Below, one piece after another: positions 32,492 to 42,159 of a stretch of 64,000 nucleotides of DNA. Under the pieces are notes generated by a model that did no database searches, was not told where the DNA came from, and worked only from the letters and a program-made list of their open reading frames with translations. Within the stretch, counting starts at the first letter, position 1. Each line of letters starts with the position of its first letter. The stretch lies in the NCBI GenBank assembly GCA_963728355.1, contig CAVSJQ010000001.1:186001-250000 (forward strand). The letters are read 5' to 3'. The position numbers and the translations under genes were made by a program. This DNA is from Sva-07 sp963728355. GTDB taxonomy: Bacteria > Actinomycetota > Acidimicrobiia > Acidimicrobiales > Ilumatobacteraceae.

Positions 32492-35238
32492 TGCGGCACG
32501 GGGCCGATGGCGTTTCGCGTGTCGACCAGACGCTTGGGCACGTTGCCGCGGAATGCCGGTGTGCCTCCGCCGGTGAACCATCCGGCGATGTCGACGATCA
32601 AGTGGGCGTCGGCGGAGGTGTAGATGCAGACCGAACCGGCGGCACCGATCGGGGCGATCACGCCGTTCGCGGCGGTGCCACCGCGGCCGAAGTTGACGTT
32701 CGAGGCGTCGGGCATCGGCGTACCGCACGGCCACACCGTGGCATAACCGGCGTCGCGCGCCTCGACGATCGTGACGTTGAGTGCGACCGCCGATGCATCG
32801 GCCGGCACCTGCTGCACAGCGCCGTCGACGTTCACGCTCACGCCGCGGACCGGCACCGTCTTCGGCGCACCCGGTGTGATCACACCACGTGGGCCGCCGA
32901 TGGCGTTGCGGGTGTCGACGATTCGCGACGGCACGGCGCCCGTGTAGGGCCGTTGGCCTCCGCCGGTGCCGAACCATCCGAGGACGTCGACGAGCACATC
33001 CGATTGCTGATCGGAGTAAATGCACACCGATCCATCGGTGCCGAGTGAGGCGACGACTCCGTTGGCCACCACCGCTCCGGCGGTGAAGTTGACGTTGGAT
33101 GTCGTCGGCATCGCCGTCCCGCACGGCCACACCGTGAAGAATCCTGCCTGGGACGGGAGCACCGCGGTCACGTTCATTGCGACGGCTGTCGCATCGCCGG
33201 GGATGCGGTCGGGTGATCCATCCGTGCGCCGCACCGCAGCACCGGCGAGGGGCACGGAGATCGTCCCTCCGGCCGGCACCCGCACCTTCGGGCCACCGAT
33301 TGCGTTACGGGTGTCGACGACCCGCTTGGGAGTCGCGCCCACGAACGACGAGTCCGCGAACCATCCCGAGATGTCGACGAGGAGGTGGCTGGTCTGGTTC
33401 GTGTAGAAGCACACCTTGCCGTTGGCACCCACCGGAGCGATGACGCTGTTGGCGACGACGCCGTTGCCCACGTAGTTGAGGTTCGACGCGTCCGGACGAC
33501 CGACGTCGCACGGCCACACGGTCATGAATCCAGCTGCGCTCGGGAGCACCGCGGTGAGGTTGAGGGCTACTGCGGACACTCCAGCGGGCACCACGTCGGT
33601 GGTTCCGTCGGGGGCCTTCACAGCGGCGCCCACGACCTCGAGCTCGATGCGCTGGTTCGCGCCCATGGGACCGCCGGGGCCCGACTCGGTTCTCAACGTG
33701 AATCCGGGCGACGGCAGTCCGTTGTCGTTTCGGAACGTCCAGGCCGGAATCGTCCTGGAGCCACCGGTACCGGTGAGGACGACATTGTTGTACCAGATCC
33801 CGTCGTAGCGGGTGCCGTCGGTACCCGACCCTTCGGTCATCCGGACCGACGTGAGCGTGCCGAGGCCGTATCTCGAGGCCAGTGCGCCGGCATCGAGGAC
33901 CCGGGTCCAGCGATGGTTCCTGTTGAGCGACGTGCCGTCACCGAGCGCATCGTCGACCACCGGAAACGGCCAGCCCGCAGTCCGCGGGCCATTCGACCCG
34001 GAGAACTCGGTCGACACGATGTCGCCTGCCTTCCCCGCACCGGCAACGTCGACGGCCCACCGTCGAACCTTGCCGACGGTTTCCCGTATGGCCCTGTCCG
34101 TTCGGCCGTCCTCGACGGGGAGTGCGGTACTGCTCGCGACCGACGATCTCGTGGCTGCTCCGGCATACACCTGGCAACTCTGCGTGTCGCAGATGCCTGT
34201 GGCCCAGCGACCAGGTTGCAGCGCATACGACCGGGCTGCCACCGCTTGGGCCTTGACGGCCTGGAGGCCATTGCCGCCACCGGCGTCTGCCCAGCTCGCA
34301 GAGATCTCCTTGGGGACGACACCTCGGAGGTAGTCCTCGATGCGAACACGGTTCACCACTCGGTTCCTCAGACCGTCGACACGGATCGTTCCCCGATAGT
34401 GCGTGACTCGCCCGTTCCGGTCGCATGCCCCGAGTGCCGACGTCGCTGCACCGGTCGTCATGCGAGCACCGTCGACCGAGCCGTTGTCGGTGGTGAACTC
34501 GATCGGGCCGGCGACGGGCCCGCCGATCGGTTCCCAGAGAGCGGTGGGCGCCCCGGTGGAGATGAGCAGGCGCGCCCGCTCGGCGTCGTCGGCGTTCCAG
34601 ATCCGGTCGATCGGCAGGTCTTGAGCGTCCTGCCACTCCTCGAGACGCGTGCCGGTCTGATTCCCGAACAGACCGTCGACAAAGAGGTTGCTCGGGGGCT
34701 GGAAGGCATTGAGGAAGATCTGGATCTCTCTGACCGCGTCCCGGTCGGGCGAGCCCTGCTCGATCGGTCCATCGGGCACCGTGAGCGTCCGCACCGCAGG
34801 ACAGGCACGCGTGGTGGCGCCGTACACCTGGAAGCGGTTCTCCGAAATTTCCGCGGCGTACATCGACGGATACACCTTGGCGGCGACGTTGCCGGCCCAC
34901 TGCACACCGGCAGCCGCCCACGAGACCACGCCCACGCCGGCGCCGGTCAACCCGTCGAGCGCCTTGAGCTGTACGTCGATCGTGCCGGAGGTGTCGACGT
35001 CATCGAGTGTGGTGTTGCCGTAGTAGTGGTCGAGGATCTGCATCCAGGTCCACCCACGGTCGACGGCCCACCCGTACGCACCCCACTGGCTCATCCCGCG
35101 GCCGTGACCGTTGCCGGTGCCCTCGACGACGACCGATGCGATGGCGGTCTGTGCGGACACGGTCGGCGCCGGGGCGCGCACGAGCAGGGCGGTGCTGAGG
35201 CCGAGCACGGCCGCGAAGACGATCAGCGCTCGGCGCAT
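32488..35238 (-). CDS. Secreted SpoIID/LytB-domain protein with surface repeats
   Basis: 916 aa. Signal peptide from MRRALIVFAAVLGL. GHGRGMSQWGAYGWA and a PG-binding-like insert (DAVREIQIFLNAF to about residue 230) precede the SpoIID core (VRIEDYLRGVVPKEIS, KAQAVAARSYAL). SpoIID-type proteins cut denuded peptidoglycan glycan strands. Three surface repeats follow and a short fourth ends the protein (KRLVDTRNAIGPVPQ). I chose the ATG at 35238, which gives a proper signal peptide; a GTG at 35283 is possible. It is co-translated with the SGNH gene and shares its tail. Confidence 0.87.
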   Translation of the reverse strand: MRRALIVFAAVLGLSTALLVRAPAPTVSAQTAIASVVVEGTGNGHGRGMSQWGAYGWAVDRGWTWMQILDHYYGNTTLDDVDTSGTIDVQLKALDGLTGAGVGVVSWAAAGVQWAGNVAAKVYPSMYAAEISENRFQVYGATTRACPAVRTLTVPDGPIEQGSPDRDAVREIQIFLNAFQPPSNLFVDGLFGNQTGTRLEEWQDAQDLPIDRIWNADDAERARLLISTGAPTALWEPIGGPVAGPIEFTTDNGSVDGARMTTGAATSALGACDRNGRVTHYRGTIRVDGLRNRVVNRVRIEDYLRGVVPKEISASWADAGGGNGLQAVKAQAVAARSYALQPGRWATGICDTQSCQVYAGAATRSSVASSTALPVEDGRTDRAIRETVGKVRRWAVDVAGAGKAGDIVSTEFSGSNGPRTAGWPFPVVDDALGDGTSLNRNHRWTRVLDAGALASRYGLGTLTSVRMTEGSGTDGTRYDGIWYNNVVLTGTGGSRTIPAWTFRNDNGLPSPGFTLRTESGPGGPMGANQRIELEVVGAAVKAPDGTTDVVPAGVSAVALNLTAVLPSAAGFMTVWPCDVGRPDASNLNYVGNGVVANSVIAPVGANGKVCFYTNQTSHLLVDISGWFADSSFVGATPKRVVDTRNAIGGPKVRVPAGGTISVPLAGAAVRRTDGSPDRIPGDATAVAMNVTAVLPSQAGFFTVWPCGTAMPTTSNVNFTAGAVVANGVVASLGTDGSVCIYSDQQSDVLVDVLGWFGTGGGQRPYTGAVPSRIVDTRNAIGGPRGVITPGAPKTVPVRGVSVNVDGAVQQVPADASAVALNVTIVEARDAGYATVWPCGTPMPDASNVNFGRGGTAANGVIAPIGAAGSVCIYTSADAHLIVDIAGWFTGGGTPAFRGNVPKRLVDTRNAIGPVPQ

Positions 35239-35346
35239 GTAACGCAACGGTAACGTCGGCGGACGAGGTGAGGCGGTCACCACGGGTGGTTCTTCGACCG
35301 GATACCGGCTCGGCTTGATCGTTTCTTGCCGGAGACGGGTCCGGGT

Positions 35347-35802
35347 TCAGCCGTTGCGAGGGACGGCGTCGACCGCGAGCCGGTCGACCAGGTCGTTCAT
35401 CGGGTCGCCGCTGTGGCCCTTGACCCACCGGAAGCTCACGTCGCCGGCGTTCACGAGCTCGATCAGCGGCTTCCACAGATCGACATTCGCGACCGGCTTG
35501 CGCTGCGAGTTGGTCCATCCGTTGCGCTGCCACTTCACCCACCACTTGTCACGGAAGCAATTCACGACGTAGGTGGAGTCGGACACGATCTCGATCGGCA
35601 TCGGCCCACCGTGGTCGTCGGCGAGGTTCGCGTGGGTCTGCAGTGCGTGGAGCACGGCATGGATCTCCATGCGCTGGTTCGTGGTCCGCGACTCGCCGCC
35701 GGCACCGTGCGGCTCGCCGCTGGGCGCGATCGCCCAGGCCCAACCGCCCGGACCGGGATTCCCGCTGCACGCTCCGTCGGTGTAGATCACGAGTGGCGCC
35801 AT
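35347..35802 (-). CDS. rnhA: Ribonuclease HI
   Basis: 151 aa. All catalytic acids are present: Asp in YTDGACSGNPG, Glu in NQRMEIHAV, Asp in VSDSTYVVN, Asp in GDPMNDLVDRL. It cuts RNA in RNA-DNA hybrids. The ATG at 35802 is favoured over an upstream TTG because a TAGGTT box ends seven nt before it. Confidence 0.93.
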   Translation of the reverse strand: MAPLVIYTDGACSGNPGPGGWAWAIAPSGEPHGAGGESRTTNQRMEIHAVLHALQTHANLADDHGGPMPIEIVSDSTYVVNCFRDKWWVKWQRNGWTNSQRKPVANVDLWKPLIELVNAGDVSFRWVKGHSGDPMNDLVDRLAVDAVPRNG

Positions 35803-35809
35803 CAGCGGC

Positions 35810-35830
35810 AACCTATCGCCGGGGTAGGGT
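35810..35830. promoter_or_regulatory. Paired divergent leaderless -10 boxes
   Basis: TAGGTT (minus, 35810-35815) serves rnhA and TAGGGT (plus, 35825-35830) serves the SGNH gene. The start codons are only 36 nt apart, so the two promoters must overlap and may compete. Confidence 0.55.
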
Positions 35831-35838
35831 CACGTTCC

Positions 35839-36570
35839 ATGACCATACGGGCGCGGCGGCTGACAGTCTCGATCGCCCTCGGCGCCATCGGGATCGGTGC
35901 CCTGAGCCTGTCGGCAGTCCCGGCGAGCGGGCAGACATTGCAGCCGCACGCGGTCATCGTCGGCGATTCCTTGACCGGCGGCAACGCCACCTACATCGAG
36001 AATTATCTGCGCAACAACGGCCTCCCGAACGTGCGGGTGGAGGGGCTGAGCGGCCGCAAGATCGCCGCATCGTTCCGGTCGAGCGGCTACGTCGACTCCG
36101 GCATCGCCCGGATCCGGTCACTGCAGGATCGCGGTATCCGGCCGATGCTCTGGGTGATCGAGCTCGGCACGAACGACCTGTACTCCGTCAAACGATGCGG
36201 ATGCCCCGACCCGGTGGCGTTCGCCGGTGCATTGATCGATCGCCTGCGGGCGCAGCTCGGGCCCGAGACACCGACGGCCTGGGTGACGGTGATGAACCGA
36301 GCGGACTACGGCGCGACCAACACCTTCAACGAAGCGCTGCGCCGCCGCGCCGCGGTCGATCCGTACTTCCGGCTGATCGACTGGGCGACGCTGAGCATGT
36401 CGCAGCCCGGGTGGTTCATCGACGACGTCCACCAGAACATCACCGGGCTGCGAGCGTTCTCGGAGATGTACGTCCGTGACATCTCGGCGCTCCTCAACGA
36501 TCCGCCGGGTCCGCCGCCACCCCGAACCGGCATGCAGACCGCCGTCCGCCTCGGCTCGCCCTTGTCATGA
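35839..36570 (+). CDS. Secreted SGNH/GDSL hydrolase
   Basis: 243 aa. Signal peptide (about 1-32, ending ASGQT). GDSLTGG holds the nucleophile Ser, ELGTND is block III, and DDVHQNITG holds the catalytic Asp and His. It is a compact single-domain esterase or lipase of the SGNH fold, without the surface repeats of its neighbour. A Cys pair (KRCGCPDP) lies after the ELGTND block. The substrate may be a cell-wall acyl or acetyl group. ATG 35839 follows TAGGGT by eight nt. Confidence 0.88.
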   Translation: MTIRARRLTVSIALGAIGIGALSLSAVPASGQTLQPHAVIVGDSLTGGNATYIENYLRNNGLPNVRVEGLSGRKIAASFRSSGYVDSGIARIRSLQDRGIRPMLWVIELGTNDLYSVKRCGCPDPVAFAGALIDRLRAQLGPETPTAWVTVMNRADYGATNTFNEALRRRAAVDPYFRLIDWATLSMSQPGWFIDDVHQNITGLRAFSEMYVRDISALLNDPPGPPPPRTGMQTAVRLGSPLS

Positions 36571-36654
36571 CGTCCGGCAGAAATCCGGGTGTGGAACGGG
36601 CGGGATCGGGGCATCCGGTGCGTACCCATCGGTAACACTGCGAGACTGAGGACC

Positions 36655-39378
36655 ATGATCTTCGACGGCCACGTGCACCAGCTGCCCGACATCGACCCGA
36701 CGGAGACGAAGGAGTGGCTCGACAGCCTCGACGCCGTCGTCGACACGCACGGCAAGACCCGGGCACGATATCTCCTCAGCCGGCTGATGGAACGTGCGAC
36801 CGAGAGCCAGGTGTCGTTCCCCGCCACCGTGTCGACGCCCTACGTCAACACGATCCCGCGAGAGCAGGAACCGTGGTTCCCCGGCGACGAACACATCGAG
36901 CGCCGCATCCGGGCGTTCATCCGTTGGAACGCCGCGATGATGGTGGTGCGGGCGAACAAGACCGCGGACGGCATCGGCGGTCACCTGTCGACCTACGCGA
37001 GCTCCGCGTCGTTGTACGAGATCGGCTTCAACCACTTCTTCCGCGGCAAGGACGACGGCCGCCCCGGCGACCACATCTACTACCAGGGCCACGCCGCGCC
37101 CGGCATCTACGCACGGGCGTTCCTCGAGGGACGCCTCACCGAGGACGACCTCGACCACTTCCGTCGCGAGATCGGCCGAGACGGTCGCGGGCTGTCGTCG
37201 TATCCGCACCCGCGTCTGATGCCGGAGTTCTGGGAGTTCCCCACGGTGTCGATGGGACTCGGCCCGATCACGGCGCTGTACCAGGCGCGGTTCAACCGAT
37301 ATCTGCGCAACCGCCACATCGACGACACCTCCGACAGCCGCGTGTGGTGCTTCCTGGGCGACGGCGAGACCGACGAGCCCGAAACGTTGGGGGCGATCTC
37401 GCTCGCCTCGCGCGAGGAACTCGACAATCTGGTGTTCGTCGTCAACTGCAACCTGCAGCGCCTCGACGGTCCCGTGCGGGGCAACGGCAAGGTCATCCAG
37501 GAACTGGAAGCGACGTTCCGTGGTGCCGGGTGGAACGTGATCAAGGTGATCTGGGGTTCGAAGTGGGACGACCTGCTCGCGCAGGACAAGGACGGGGTGC
37601 TGCTCAACAAGATGAACACCACCGTCGACGGCGAGTTCCAGCGCTACGCGGTGGAGGACGGCGAGTTCATCCGTGACAGTTTCTTCGGTCCCGACGAGCG
37701 GCTGCGCAAGATGGTCGCCGATCTGAGCGACGACGAGCTGCGCAGCCTGCCACGAGGCGGCCACGACTACCGCAAGCTGTACGCCGCGTACAAGGCGGCG
37801 ACCGAGAACCTCGGCTCGGGTCGGCCGACGGTGATCCTGGCCAAGACCGTCAAGGGATGGACGCTGGGCCCGGGCTTCGAGGGCCGCAACTCGACGCACC
37901 AGATCAAGAAGATGACCAAGGATCAGATCCTCGCAATGCGCGATCGGCTGCATCTCGAGGACGTCATCAGCGACGAGGGCCTCGACGCCGAGCATCCGCC
38001 CTACATCAAGCTCGGCAAGGACTCGATCGAGTACCAGTACATGATGGAGCGCCGCAAGGCGCTCGACGGCTCGATCCCCAAGCGCACCACGGTCGCCCGC
38101 CGCCCGCTCGAACTTCCCGCCGACGGTCCGTTCGCCGAGATGCGAGGCGGCTCCAACGGCCAGGAGGTGTCGACGACGATGGCGTTCACGCGCCTCCTGC
38201 GTGGTCTGGCACGCGACGAGCACATCGGGCCGCGGGTGGTGCCGATCATCCCCGACGAGGCGCGCACGTTCGGCATGGACGCACTGTTCCGGGAGCTGAA
38301 CATCTATGCGTCGCAGGGTCAGAAGTACCAGCCGGTCGATCACGACCTGCTGCTGTCGTACTCCGAGTCGGCCAAGGGTCAGATCCTCGAGGAGGGCATC
38401 ACCGAGGCCGGGTCGATGGCGAGCTTCATCGCCGCCGGCACCTCGTACTCCACGCGTGGGGTGCCGATGGTGCCGTTCTACACCTTCTATTCGATGTTCG
38501 GATTCCAGCGCGTCGGCGACCTGATCTGGCAGGCGACCGACATGCGGACCCGCGGGTTCATGATGGCCGCCACCGCCGGGCGCACCACGCTGCTCGGCGA
38601 GGGCTTGCAGCACCAGGACGGCCACAGCCTCGTGCTGGCGTCGACCGTGCCGTTCGTCCAGGCCTACGACCCGGCGTTCGCCTACGAGGTCGGCGCGATC
38701 GTGCAGGCAGGGATGACCCGGATGTACGGAGGTGGGCCGCCCGAGGTGACCGACGTCTTCTACTACATCACCTTGTACAACGAGAACTACGAGATGCCGG
38801 CGATGCCGGACACGCCCGGCCTGGCCGAGGGGATCGTCGAGGGGCTGTACAAGTGGGCCGACGCACCCGAGGGCACGACGATTCCCGCGACGATCCTGTT
38901 CTCCGGCACCGCCCACAGCGCTGCGCGGGAGGCCGCGGCCGAGCTCGCCGAGCACTACGACGTCGGCGCCGAGCTGTGGTCGGCGACGTCGTACAAGGCC
39001 TTGCGCGAGGAAGCGCTCGCCGCTGAGCGATTGAACCGCCTGCACCCGTCGCAGGAACCTCGCATCCCACGTGTCGCTCAAATCCTCGCCGACTCCCAGG
39101 GGCCGATCGTGGCGGTGTCCGACTTCATGAAGATCGTGCCCGAGCAGATCCAACGCTTCGTCCCCGACCGCACGTTCGTGCCGCTCGGCACCGACGGCAT
39201 GGGCCGCTCCGACACCCGCGAGGCGTTGCGTCGTCACTTCGAGATCGACACCGCTCACGTCGTGCTCGCCGTGCTCGACGGTTTGCTCGCCGACGGCAAG
39301 GTCGACGAGTCCGCCGTCGCCGACGCCATCTCCCGCTACGACATCGACCCCGACGCCCCCGACCCCTACTGGGCGTGA
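36655..39378 (+). CDS. aceE: Pyruvate dehydrogenase E1, homodimeric type
   Basis: 907 aa, the normal length. The thiamine diphosphate motif is GDGETDEPE through NCNLQRLDGPVRGN. Further conserved segments are YYQGHAAPGIYARAFLEGRL and GTDGMGRSDTREALR. It decarboxylates pyruvate and reductively acetylates E2. It stands apart from the E2 and lpd genes of this window (18.9-23.6 kb). The ATG at 36655 is preceded closely by GAGG; residues upstream are not conserved in the family. Confidence 0.96.
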   Translation: MIFDGHVHQLPDIDPTETKEWLDSLDAVVDTHGKTRARYLLSRLMERATESQVSFPATVSTPYVNTIPREQEPWFPGDEHIERRIRAFIRWNAAMMVVRANKTADGIGGHLSTYASSASLYEIGFNHFFRGKDDGRPGDHIYYQGHAAPGIYARAFLEGRLTEDDLDHFRREIGRDGRGLSSYPHPRLMPEFWEFPTVSMGLGPITALYQARFNRYLRNRHIDDTSDSRVWCFLGDGETDEPETLGAISLASREELDNLVFVVNCNLQRLDGPVRGNGKVIQELEATFRGAGWNVIKVIWGSKWDDLLAQDKDGVLLNKMNTTVDGEFQRYAVEDGEFIRDSFFGPDERLRKMVADLSDDELRSLPRGGHDYRKLYAAYKAATENLGSGRPTVILAKTVKGWTLGPGFEGRNSTHQIKKMTKDQILAMRDRLHLEDVISDEGLDAEHPPYIKLGKDSIEYQYMMERRKALDGSIPKRTTVARRPLELPADGPFAEMRGGSNGQEVSTTMAFTRLLRGLARDEHIGPRVVPIIPDEARTFGMDALFRELNIYASQGQKYQPVDHDLLLSYSESAKGQILEEGITEAGSMASFIAAGTSYSTRGVPMVPFYTFYSMFGFQRVGDLIWQATDMRTRGFMMAATAGRTTLLGEGLQHQDGHSLVLASTVPFVQAYDPAFAYEVGAIVQAGMTRMYGGGPPEVTDVFYYITLYNENYEMPAMPDTPGLAEGIVEGLYKWADAPEGTTIPATILFSGTAHSAAREAAAELAEHYDVGAELWSATSYKALREEALAAERLNRLHPSQEPRIPRVAQILADSQGPIVAVSDFMKIVPEQIQRFVPDRTFVPLGTDGMGRSDTREALRRHFEIDTAHVVLAVLDGLLADGKVDESAVADAISRYDIDPDAPDPYWA

Positions 39379-39379
39379 C

Positions 39380-39470
39380 GTGACGCCAGGGGTCAGACCC
39401 CCGGCGTCACACCGACGTCGCGTCGTCCCGCAGCAGACTGTTACGCCGGGGGTCTGACCCCTGGCGTAAC
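39380..39470. repeat. Palindromic repeat family D, two copies
   Basis: Two hairpins, 39380-39410 and 39440-39470, share the frame (G)TNACGCC...GGCGTNAC around GGGGTCAGACCCC or GGGGTCTGACCCC. They follow the aceE stop at once and precede the next promoter, so they may terminate aceE. Confidence 0.85.
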
Positions 39471-39473
39471 AGG

Positions 39474-39479
39474 TAGGTT
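39474..39479 (+). promoter_or_regulatory. Leaderless -10 box of the HhH-GPD gene
   Basis: TAGGTT 6 nt before the ATG at 39486, four nt after a family D palindrome. Confidence 0.55.
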
Positions 39480-39485
39480 TGACGC

Positions 39486-40076
39486 ATGGCTGGCACGCTC
39501 TACATCACCGGCGACAAGGCGGCCGACAGGCTGCTCAACACCAACGCCAATGCGCTGTTGATCGGGATGCTGCTCGACCAGCAGGTGCCGATGGAGTGGG
39601 CGTTCGCCGGCCCGGCCACACTCAAGGCGCGACTCGGTCATCTCGACCCGAAGAAGATCGCAGCGATGGACGTCGACGAGTTCGTGGCGATCTGTTGCGA
39701 GAAGCCGGCCATCCATCGCTTCCCCGGCTCGATGGGCAAGCGCATCCACGCCGTCTGCGAAGCCTTGGCGACCGACTACAAGGGCAACGCGGCGAACATC
39801 TGGAAGGGCGTCGATGACGCTCACGAGGTGTACCGGCGCCTGCGGGCGCTGCCCGGCTACGGCGACGAGAAGACCAAGATCTTCATCGCGATCCTCGCCA
39901 AGTCGCAGGAAGTCGACCTCGACGGCTGGCGCGAGGCGGCGGGCAAGTTCGGCGACGATGTCCCGCGATCCGTCGCCGACATCCACGACGAGGTGTCACT
40001 CGGCAAGGTGCGCGACTGGAAGAAAGCCCAGAAGGCCGCCAAGAAGGACAAGCAGGATCGCCCGACGCCCGCCTGA
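39486..40076 (+). CDS. HhH-GPD-type base-excision repair protein
   Basis: 196 aa. The helix-hairpin-helix motif is LRALPGYGDEKTKIFIAILA. The N-terminal LIGMLLDQQVPMEWAFAGP matches an actinobacterial HhH-GPD family. The catalytic Asp of true glycosylases should follow the HhH by about 15-20 residues; candidates lie in SQEVDLDGW. It probably acts on damaged bases. The Lys-rich tail (KKAQKAAKKDKQ) may contact DNA. Monocistronic. Confidence 0.87.
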   Translation: MAGTLYITGDKAADRLLNTNANALLIGMLLDQQVPMEWAFAGPATLKARLGHLDPKKIAAMDVDEFVAICCEKPAIHRFPGSMGKRIHAVCEALATDYKGNAANIWKGVDDAHEVYRRLRALPGYGDEKTKIFIAILAKSQEVDLDGWREAAGKFGDDVPRSVADIHDEVSLGKVRDWKKAQKAAKKDKQDRPTPA

Positions 40077-40215
40077 TCCGACGAGGATCTGCCCCTGCGG
40101 TGTCCAGTTCGCCGGCGCTCGACGATACGGTGCGGAGTCGGCGGGCGGCTCAAGTTGCGGGCGGCGGCGGCCGATGACCCGTTGCCGTCCATCTCACATC
40201 GAGGATCTCTGCCCT

Positions 40216-42156
40216 GTGCGTCTCCGGTTCACGATTCCACTGCTCTGCTCACTGATCGGCACGGCCGTCATCGCCCTCGGATCGGGCGTACCCGTAGCCG
40301 CTGCTCAGTACAGCGTCTCGCCGGACATGCCGGTGCACATCGGCATCGATGCGATCGGAGGCAACAGCCAACCTGGCTACGACATCACTCCGTGTCAGCT
40401 GGACGGCGGCCCCGGTCCGATCGGATTCAGCGTCAACACCTCTCCCACCAAGGTTCGCGTCGAGATGTACCCGGGCGCGAAGTGCGGCCCGTACAACGGG
40501 TGGGAGAACGTCGGCGGCGTGCACATCGAAACGGGATCCAGGGGCACCGATCTCGGAAACATCAACATGCCGGTCGACGGCCAGCGCGGTGCGTTCGCCA
40601 TCCGCGGCCGCATTCTGTCGAGCTCGCCGATCCGCGACGGCCGACTCCTGATCGACACCTTCCAGATCCCGACGGGATACCCCGAGCCTCCCGCGCCGCT
40701 GCAGATCAACAACGTGGGAACCGCATACGGAGCGTTCGCCGCGACCCTGAACCGCGGCACGACATGGAGCGGTGGTGTCGGTTGGCCGGGTCGCTACATC
40801 CTCTTCATCACCGACAACGCCTCCGGCAACCAGATCACGGCGACCGTCGACATCGCTCGCGGGGCCGTACCGACGATCGACCTCGATGCGATCTGCTTCG
40901 GGTTCGACGTCTGCAACTATCTCGCCGGGGGCCCCGGCGTGACCGCGGGTTCCTTCCATCCGACCCCGCCGACTCGCATCCTCGACACCCGCCGCTGGCT
41001 CGGCATCATCGGTCCGGTGCGCAGCGGTGACGGCCGCAACCCGTCACTCGATCCGATCACGCGCCGCAACGAGAAGGACAACCACGAACTGCAGGTCACC
41101 GGTCGGTTCGGCGTGCCCGCCAGCGGGGTCTCGGCCGTGCTGCTGAACGTCACGGCACTCGACGCGGACGTGCCCGGTCCCGGCTTCATCTCGATCGTGC
41201 CCAAGCCGCCACGTGTCGGCGACATCTTCAACGACCAGGGCAGCTACGGCGCGTATCCAACGACGTCGAACCTCAACCTGGACAACGGGGATCCGGTGCC
41301 CAACCTGGTCCTCGCTCGCGTCGGCGCGGGCGGCAAGATCCGAATCTCGAACTTCTCGGGGCCCAAACACGTGATCGCCGACATCGCCGGCTGGTTCGGC
41401 ACCGGCGGAGCGCACACCGACGGGGCGGGATTCTCGGGCGTTGTGCCCGACCGGCTGATGGACAGCCGCAACGGCATCGGCGGCCCGGCCTCGAAGTTCG
41501 CGGCGGGCGAGATCCGCAGTCTGCAGGTCGCCGGCGTCGCCGGCGTTCCGAAGAACGCCGAGAGCGTGGTGGTCAACATCACGTTGACCGGGGCCGACCG
41601 CATCGGCTTCATCACCGCCTTCCCCGACGGCCAACCGGTGCCCGACGCGTCGAACGTGAACATCGTGCCCGGTGGTGTCCGCGCCAACACGTCGGTGGTG
41701 AAGGTCGCCAGCAACGGGCGCATCAACCTGTTGATGTCCGAGGCCAGCGCCGATGTACTCGTCGACGTGCTGGGGAGCTTCGGTCCCTACGGCGGCCGGG
41801 TCACCACGATCACTCCCGAGCGCGTCGTCGACTCCCGCATCGGGCTCGGCACGTCCGCCAGCCCGTGGGGCGAGGGTGAGGTCCGCAACGTCCAAGTAGC
41901 CGGACGCGGCAGCGTGCCGACGGGCGCAACGGCGGTGATCGCGAACCTGACCGGGACCAACACGACGTCGTGGGGTTTCCTGTCAGCGTGGCCGGCCGGT
42001 GCGCAGCAGCCGACGTCGTCGAACCTCAACTTCCTCGGCGGCCAGACGGTGCCGAACCTGGTGATGCTGAAGCTCGGCGCCGGTGGCCAGCTGTCGATCT
42101 CCAACGGCCTCGGCTCCGCTCACGTCCTCCTCGACGTGATGGGCTACGTCAACTGA
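40216..42156 (+). CDS. Secreted protein with Cys-less surface repeats
   Basis: 646 aa. A signal peptide (about 1-30) leads into a unique beta-rich domain of about 220 residues with paired Cys (TPCQLDGG, GAKCGPYNGW, ICFGFDVCNY). Three surface repeats follow, starting RILDTR, RLMDSR and RVVDSR and closing DIAGWF, DVLGSF and DVMGYV. These repeats lack the Cys pair seen in the other three genes. No enzymatic motif is visible, so a structural or adhesive surface role is likely. GTG 40216 was chosen with GAGGA about 11 nt upstream; an ATG at 40174 is possible. Confidence 0.75.
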   Translation: MRLRFTIPLLCSLIGTAVIALGSGVPVAAAQYSVSPDMPVHIGIDAIGGNSQPGYDITPCQLDGGPGPIGFSVNTSPTKVRVEMYPGAKCGPYNGWENVGGVHIETGSRGTDLGNINMPVDGQRGAFAIRGRILSSSPIRDGRLLIDTFQIPTGYPEPPAPLQINNVGTAYGAFAATLNRGTTWSGGVGWPGRYILFITDNASGNQITATVDIARGAVPTIDLDAICFGFDVCNYLAGGPGVTAGSFHPTPPTRILDTRRWLGIIGPVRSGDGRNPSLDPITRRNEKDNHELQVTGRFGVPASGVSAVLLNVTALDADVPGPGFISIVPKPPRVGDIFNDQGSYGAYPTTSNLNLDNGDPVPNLVLARVGAGGKIRISNFSGPKHVIADIAGWFGTGGAHTDGAGFSGVVPDRLMDSRNGIGGPASKFAAGEIRSLQVAGVAGVPKNAESVVVNITLTGADRIGFITAFPDGQPVPDASNVNIVPGGVRANTSVVKVASNGRINLLMSEASADVLVDVLGSFGPYGGRVTTITPERVVDSRIGLGTSASPWGEGEVRNVQVAGRGSVPTGATAVIANLTGTNTTSWGFLSAWPAGAQQPTSSNLNFLGGQTVPNLVMLKLGAGGQLSISNGLGSAHVLLDVMGYVN

Positions 42157-42159
42157 CCC

